DNA of 8,914 nt, from contig CANHLD010000067.1 in NCBI GenBank assembly GCA_947461325.1, forward strand, positions 1 through 8,914, in the 5' to 3' direction. This stretch comes from Comamonadaceae bacterium. Its GTDB lineage: Bacteria > Pseudomonadota > Gammaproteobacteria > Burkholderiales > Burkholderiaceae_C. The notes beneath the pieces are model-generated. The model saw nothing but the letters and a program-made list of their open reading frames with translations, searched no databases and had not been told where the DNA came from. Both the position numbers and the translations under genes were made by a program. Shown one piece after another: positions 5,351 through 8,914 of the stretch (position 1 is its first letter; each line of letters opens with the position of its first letter).

Positions 5351-8300
5351 ACCTGTCGCGGTTGTTCATACTGCGACCGGTTGCCACTTCGCTGTTGATG
5401 TTGGCTTTGTTGCTCACCGGTGCCTTGGCTTACCGTTTATTGCCAGTAGCTTCTCTGCCGCAAGTCGATTACCCAACGATACAAGTCAGTACCTTGTACC
5501 CGGGCGCCAGCCCCCAAGTGATGACCGCGTCTGTCACTGCGCCCTTGGAGCGGCAGTTCGGGCAAATGCCAGGCTTGGCGTTGATGACCTCGGTCAGTTC
5601 GGGCGGTGCTTCAGTCATCACTTTGCGTTTTTCTTTGAAGCTGCCACTGGATGTGGCCGAGCAACAAGTGCAGGCCGCGATCAACGCCAGCGCCAATTTT
5701 TTGCCGACGGACTTGCCCATGCCGCCGGGCTACAGTAAGGTCAATCCGGCGGATGCACCCGTCATGACGCTGGCGGTCAGCGCCGATGACATGCCGATGA
5801 CGCTGATCCATGATCTGGTGGAAAACCGCTTGGCCATGCGACTGTCGCAAGTCAGCGGCGTGGGACTGGTCAGCATTGCCGGTGGACAACGCCCTGCGGT
5901 GCGTGTGCAGGTGAATCCGCAAGCCTTGGCTGCAGCAGGTTTGTCGTTAGAGGATGTGCGCAACGCCATCAACTTGTCCAACGTGAACATGGCCAAAGGC
6001 AATGTCGATGGTGCGGCGCGTGCTTCCAGTTTGGACGCCAACGACCAACTTCGATCACCCAAAGAGTACGAGCGCATGGTGCTGGCTTTTGTCAGAGGCA
6101 ATCCGCTGCGACTCGGTGACGTGGCCGACATCGTGCAAGCCCCGGAAAACAACCGGCTGGCTGCCTGGGCGAACGACAAACCGGCCATCATCGTCAACAT
6201 ACAGCGCCAGCCCGGCGCGAATGTGATTGAGACAGTCGAGCGCATACAGCAGCAACTGCCTTTGCTGCGCGAAGCCATGCCGCCGGGCGTGAAAGTGCAA
6301 GTGCTGACCGACCGCACCGTCACCATACGTGCATCGGTGCGGGATGTGCAGTTTGAGTTGCTGCTGTCCATCGCGCTGGTGGTCATGGTCATCTTTTTGT
6401 TTTTACGCAGTGCGGCTGCTACCTTGATTCCAGCGGTGGTTGTACCGTTATCGCTGGTCGGCACATTCGGCGTCATGTACTTAGCCGGGTTTTCCATCAA
6501 CAACCTGACCTTGATGGCCTTGACGGTGGCCACCGGTTTTGTGGTGGACGACGCCATTGTCATGATCGAAAACATTGCACGCTATTTGCAAGACCCGAAC
6601 AAACCTATGCGGCCTTTGCAAGCGGCCTTGGAAGGTGCCAGACAAATCGGTTTCACCATCATTTCGCTGACCTTTTCGCTGGTGGCGGTGTTGATACCGC
6701 TGTTGTTCATGGGCGATGTGGTGGGGCGTTTGTTCCACGAGTTCGCCATCACGCTGGCGGTGGCCATTCTCATTTCCGCGGTAGTGTCGCTCACGCTCAC
6801 ACCGATGATGTGTGCGTATGTGTTGCGCCCCGTGACCCATGCAAAAGCGCAAAGTTTGCATACACCGCTTTGGTTGCAGTGGTGCATAGACCGTTACGCC
6901 GCAGGCTTGCAGCGTGTGCTGGACAGGCCGTTGCAAACCTTGGCGGTGTTTGGTTTGACGGTGATGATGACCGTGGCTTTGTATGTGTGGATGCCCAAAG
7001 GCTTTTTCCCGGTGCAAGACACAGGCGCGGTGCAAGTGATCACTGAAGCCACGCAGTCAACCTCGTTTGTTGCCATGTCCGAACGTCAACAAGCGCTGGC
7101 GGCGGTGCTGCTCAAAGACCCGGCGGTGCAAAGCCTGAGTTCATTTATCGGTGTCGATGGTCCGAACACCACCTTGAACACCGGGCGCATGACCTTGAAT
7201 CTGGTGCCCAAGTCGCAACGTGATGCGTCGCTGGCTGACATACTGCAACGCTTGTCGCAATCAGCCGACAGCATCAGCGGCATGCATATCTATTTGCAGC
7301 CTTTGCAAGACCTGAGTTTGGAAGACCGGGTGGCGCGTACCCAGTACCGTTTTTTGCTCAGCGGCCCGGACAACGAAGCGTTGGGTCTTTGGTCGCAACG
7401 ACTGCTCGCGCAACTGCGGCAACATCCGGCTCTGGCGGAAGTTGCCAGTGATTTTCAGGACCAAGGTTTGCAGGCCTATGTGCGCATAGACCGTGACGCA
7501 GCAAGTCGTTTAGGTGTGAGCGTCGCAGCCATAGACAACGCGCTCTACAACGCTTTCGGTCAACGTTTGGTGTCCACCATTTTTACGCAAAGCAACCAGT
7601 ATCGCGTGGTGCTTGAAGTCAATGCCAAAGAACGTATGGGACCGCAAGCATTGGCCCGCTTGACCGTGCCTTCTGTCAGCGGCGCACAAGTGCCGCTTGG
7701 CAGTGTTGCGACGATTGAAGAACGCGCTGCTTTGCTCAGTCAGGTGCATGTCAATCAGTTCCCTGCGGTGACCTTGTCTTTTCAACCGGCTGACAAAGCC
7801 TCATTGGGCGAGGCGGTGGCCGCGATCGATCAGACTTGGCAGCAAATGCGTGTGCAAGACAAAGTGCCCGACAGCATAGAGTCACGCTTCGAAGGCGCGG
7901 CGCTGGCGTTTCAAGCATCGCTGACCCACAGTTTGTGGCTGGTGCTCGCAGCAGTGGTCACGATGTATATCGTGCTCGGTGTGCTGTATGAAAGTTATAT
8001 CCATCCAGTGACGATTTTGTCTACGCTGCCGTCGGCTGCTTTGGGCGCGTTGCTGGCGCTGTGGTTGGCACGTCTGGACATCAGCTTGATCGCTGTCATA
8101 GGCATTATTTTGTTGATTGGCATCGTCAAGAAAAACGCCATCATGATGATTGACTTCGCGCTCGACGCCGAGCGCCGTCAAGGGCTGTCACCGCGCCAAG
8201 CGATTGAGCAAGCCTGTTTGCTGCGTTTTCGGCCGATATTGATGACCACCTTGTGTGCTTTGCTCGGCGCCTTGCCTTTGATGTTGGGCACCGGGGTAGG

Positions 8301-8442
8301 CAGCGAGTTGCGGCATCCGTTGGGTGTGACTTTGGTCGGCGGCTTGATCCTCAGTCAATGGCTGACCTTGTTCACCACGCCGGTGATTTATTTGATGCTG
8401 GAACGCTTTGCAGCATCGCGTTCGGCGATTGATACACCATGA
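5347..8442 (+). CDS. mdtB: RND efflux permease, MdtB-like
   Basis: This is a proton-driven inner-membrane transporter of the hydrophobe/amphiphile efflux-1 (HAE1) RND family, complete at 1031 residues (usual range about 1020-1050). TM1 starts at residue 11 and is followed by LPVASLPQVDYP (32-43). A large porter domain precedes TM2-TM6. The proton-relay acidic pair D401-D402 lies in ATGFVVDDAIVMIENI (TM4). A second porter domain follows after KGFFPVQDTG (551-560). In TM10, GIVKKNAIMMID carries the conserved lysine K929, equivalent to AcrB K940. The proton pathway therefore looks intact. The N-terminal porter has DVAEQQVQAAIN (102-113), where MdtC-type proteins have GAARDVQAAIN, which supports the B assignment. 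MdtB and MdtC of E. coli work as a heterotrimer. The start overlaps the adaptor stop (ATGA) and has no Shine-Dalgarno at normal distance, implying translational coupling. The stop overlaps the second permease in the same way. Confidence 0.95.
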   Translation: MNLSRLFILRPVATSLLMLALLLTGALAYRLLPVASLPQVDYPTIQVSTLYPGASPQVMTASVTAPLERQFGQMPGLALMTSVSSGGASVITLRFSLKLPLDVAEQQVQAAINASANFLPTDLPMPPGYSKVNPADAPVMTLAVSADDMPMTLIHDLVENRLAMRLSQVSGVGLVSIAGGQRPAVRVQVNPQALAAAGLSLEDVRNAINLSNVNMAKGNVDGAARASSLDANDQLRSPKEYERMVLAFVRGNPLRLGDVADIVQAPENNRLAAWANDKPAIIVNIQRQPGANVIETVERIQQQLPLLREAMPPGVKVQVLTDRTVTIRASVRDVQFELLLSIALVVMVIFLFLRSAAATLIPAVVVPLSLVGTFGVMYLAGFSINNLTLMALTVATGFVVDDAIVMIENIARYLQDPNKPMRPLQAALEGARQIGFTIISLTFSLVAVLIPLLFMGDVVGRLFHEFAITLAVAILISAVVSLTLTPMMCAYVLRPVTHAKAQSLHTPLWLQWCIDRYAAGLQRVLDRPLQTLAVFGLTVMMTVALYVWMPKGFFPVQDTGAVQVITEATQSTSFVAMSERQQALAAVLLKDPAVQSLSSFIGVDGPNTTLNTGRMTLNLVPKSQRDASLADILQRLSQSADSISGMHIYLQPLQDLSLEDRVARTQYRFLLSGPDNEALGLWSQRLLAQLRQHPALAEVASDFQDQGLQAYVRIDRDAASRLGVSVAAIDNALYNAFGQRLVSTIFTQSNQYRVVLEVNAKERMGPQALARLTVPSVSGAQVPLGSVATIEERAALLSQVHVNQFPAVTLSFQPADKASLGEAVAAIDQTWQQMRVQDKVPDSIESRFEGAALAFQASLTHSLWLVLAAVVTMYIVLGVLYESYIHPVTILSTLPSAALGALLALWLARLDISLIAVIGIILLIGIVKKNAIMMIDFALDAERRQGLSPRQAIEQACLLRFRPILMTTLCALLGALPLMLGTGVGSELRHPLGVTLVGGLILSQWLTLFTTPVIYLMLERFAASRSAIDTP

Positions 8443-8914
8443 ATCTGTCGGCGGTGTTTGTTGTCCGGCCTGTAGCCACCACGCTGCTGAGTTTAGGTGT
8501 GGCATTGGCCGGTGTGTTGTCTTACCGCTTGTTGCCGGTGGCGCCGTTGCCGCAGGTGGACTACCCGGCTATTTCAGTGCAGGCCAGTTTGCCCGGCGCC
8601 AGTCCCGAGACCATGGCGACGACCGTAGCCACACCACTGGAACGCGCCTTGGGCAGCATCGCCGGTGTGAATGAAATGACGTCTACCTCGTCGCAAGGCA
8701 GCACCCGCATCAGCTTGCAATTCGATTTGGAGCGTGATATCAACGGCGCGGCGCGTGATGTACAAGCCGCCATCAATCTGGCGCAAACCTTGTTGCCCAC
8801 CGGTATGCCGGGAAGACCTACCTACCGCAAAGTCAACCCGGCGGAAAGCCCGATGCTGATCATTGCACTGACCTCGCAAAACTATTCACGCGCTGACATG
8901 GTGGATCTGGCGTC
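8439..8914 (+). CDS. mdtC: RND efflux permease, MdtC-like, cut by window end
   Basis: This is the N-terminal 158 codons of a second HAE1-type RND permease; a full member would have about 1025 residues. The frame is open to the last base. The ATG at 8439 overlaps the mdtB stop (ATGA). TM1 (about 11-29) leads into LPVAPLPQVDYP (32-43), SLPGASPETMATTVATPLER (50-69) and GSTRISLQFDLERD (87-100). INGAARDVQAAIN (101-113) and RPTYRKVNPAESP (126-138) follow. These blocks closely resemble MdtC rather than MdtB of enterobacteria. It is a diverged paralogue of its neighbour: 31 of the first 45 residues are identical and the alignment needs no gap through residue 113. TM4, the proton-relay residues and the C-terminal half are not in view, so activity cannot be judged. 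An outer-membrane factor gene would be expected downstream. Confidence 0.93.
   Translation, partial: MNLSAVFVVRPVATTLLSLGVALAGVLSYRLLPVAPLPQVDYPAISVQASLPGASPETMATTVATPLERALGSIAGVNEMTSTSSQGSTRISLQFDLERDINGAARDVQAAINLAQTLLPTGMPGRPTYRKVNPAESPMLIIALTSQNYSRADMVDLA

Noticed and set aside
5730..6575. Long open frame (281 codons) on the - strand
   Set aside because: It lies antisense inside the strongly supported mdtB gene. Its translation is S/T/M-rich with no recognisable domain, typical of an antisense shadow in a GC-rich gene.
8408..8674. 88-codon open frame on the + strand over the mdtB/mdtC junction
   Set aside because: It is out of frame with both permeases, which match their families well across this stretch, so it is a shadow.
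1..8914. Mobile element, CRISPR array, defence island or other novel system
   Set aside because: There is no transposase, integrase, terminal repeat, spaced direct repeat, tRNA or obvious shift in composition. Every long stretch is accounted for by recognisable chromosomal genes.

Overview
The window looks like chromosomal DNA of a betaproteobacterium, probably Burkholderiales and Comamonadaceae-like. This is inferred from the protein character, the moderately high GC content and the gene order; no 16S or other marker is present. Coding density is very high. The only gaps of note are 56 bp holding a terminator (643-698) and 46 bp ahead of the efflux operon (4045-4090). I found no tRNA, rRNA, CRISPR array, insertion sequence, prophage or plasmid feature.

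Layout. (1) 1-642, + strand: 3' part of a fumarylacetoacetate hydrolase (FAH)-family enzyme whose start lies left of the window. (2) 657-685: a 12-bp-stem terminator placed to serve both converging transcripts. (3) 2723 down to 699, - strand: a tight three-gene cluster. It runs from a pteridine-reductase-like short-chain dehydrogenase/reductase (SDR), through folB (dihydroneopterin aldolase), to ttcA (tRNA 2-thiocytidine synthetase). The spacings are 1 nt and a 7-nt overlap. (4) 2732-4044, + strand: a MidA/NDUFAF7-type methyltransferase followed 8 nt later by a 64-residue DUF2905 membrane protein. The methyltransferase diverges from the SDR with almost no spacer. (5) 4091-8914, + strand: an mdtABC-type tripartite RND efflux operon. 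It encodes the periplasmic adaptor, the first permease (complete) and the second permease (first 158 codons only, cut by the window edge). Each junction is an ATGA start/stop overlap.

How the genes work together. The SDR and FolB probably act on reduced pterins in folate or monapterin metabolism, and TtcA is carried along by translational coupling. MidA-family proteins support respiratory complex I assembly, at least in eukaryotes. The adaptor and two non-identical permeases would form an inner-membrane proton-driven pump. It needs an outer-membrane channel, which is not in view. No terminator separates the midA/DUF2905 pair from mdtABC, so one long transcript is possible.

I see no strong evidence of an undescribed system. 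The observations most worth a check are the PTR1-like catalytic signature in the SDR beside folB, the near-zero divergent junction at 2723-2741, and the unresolved promoter of the efflux operon.
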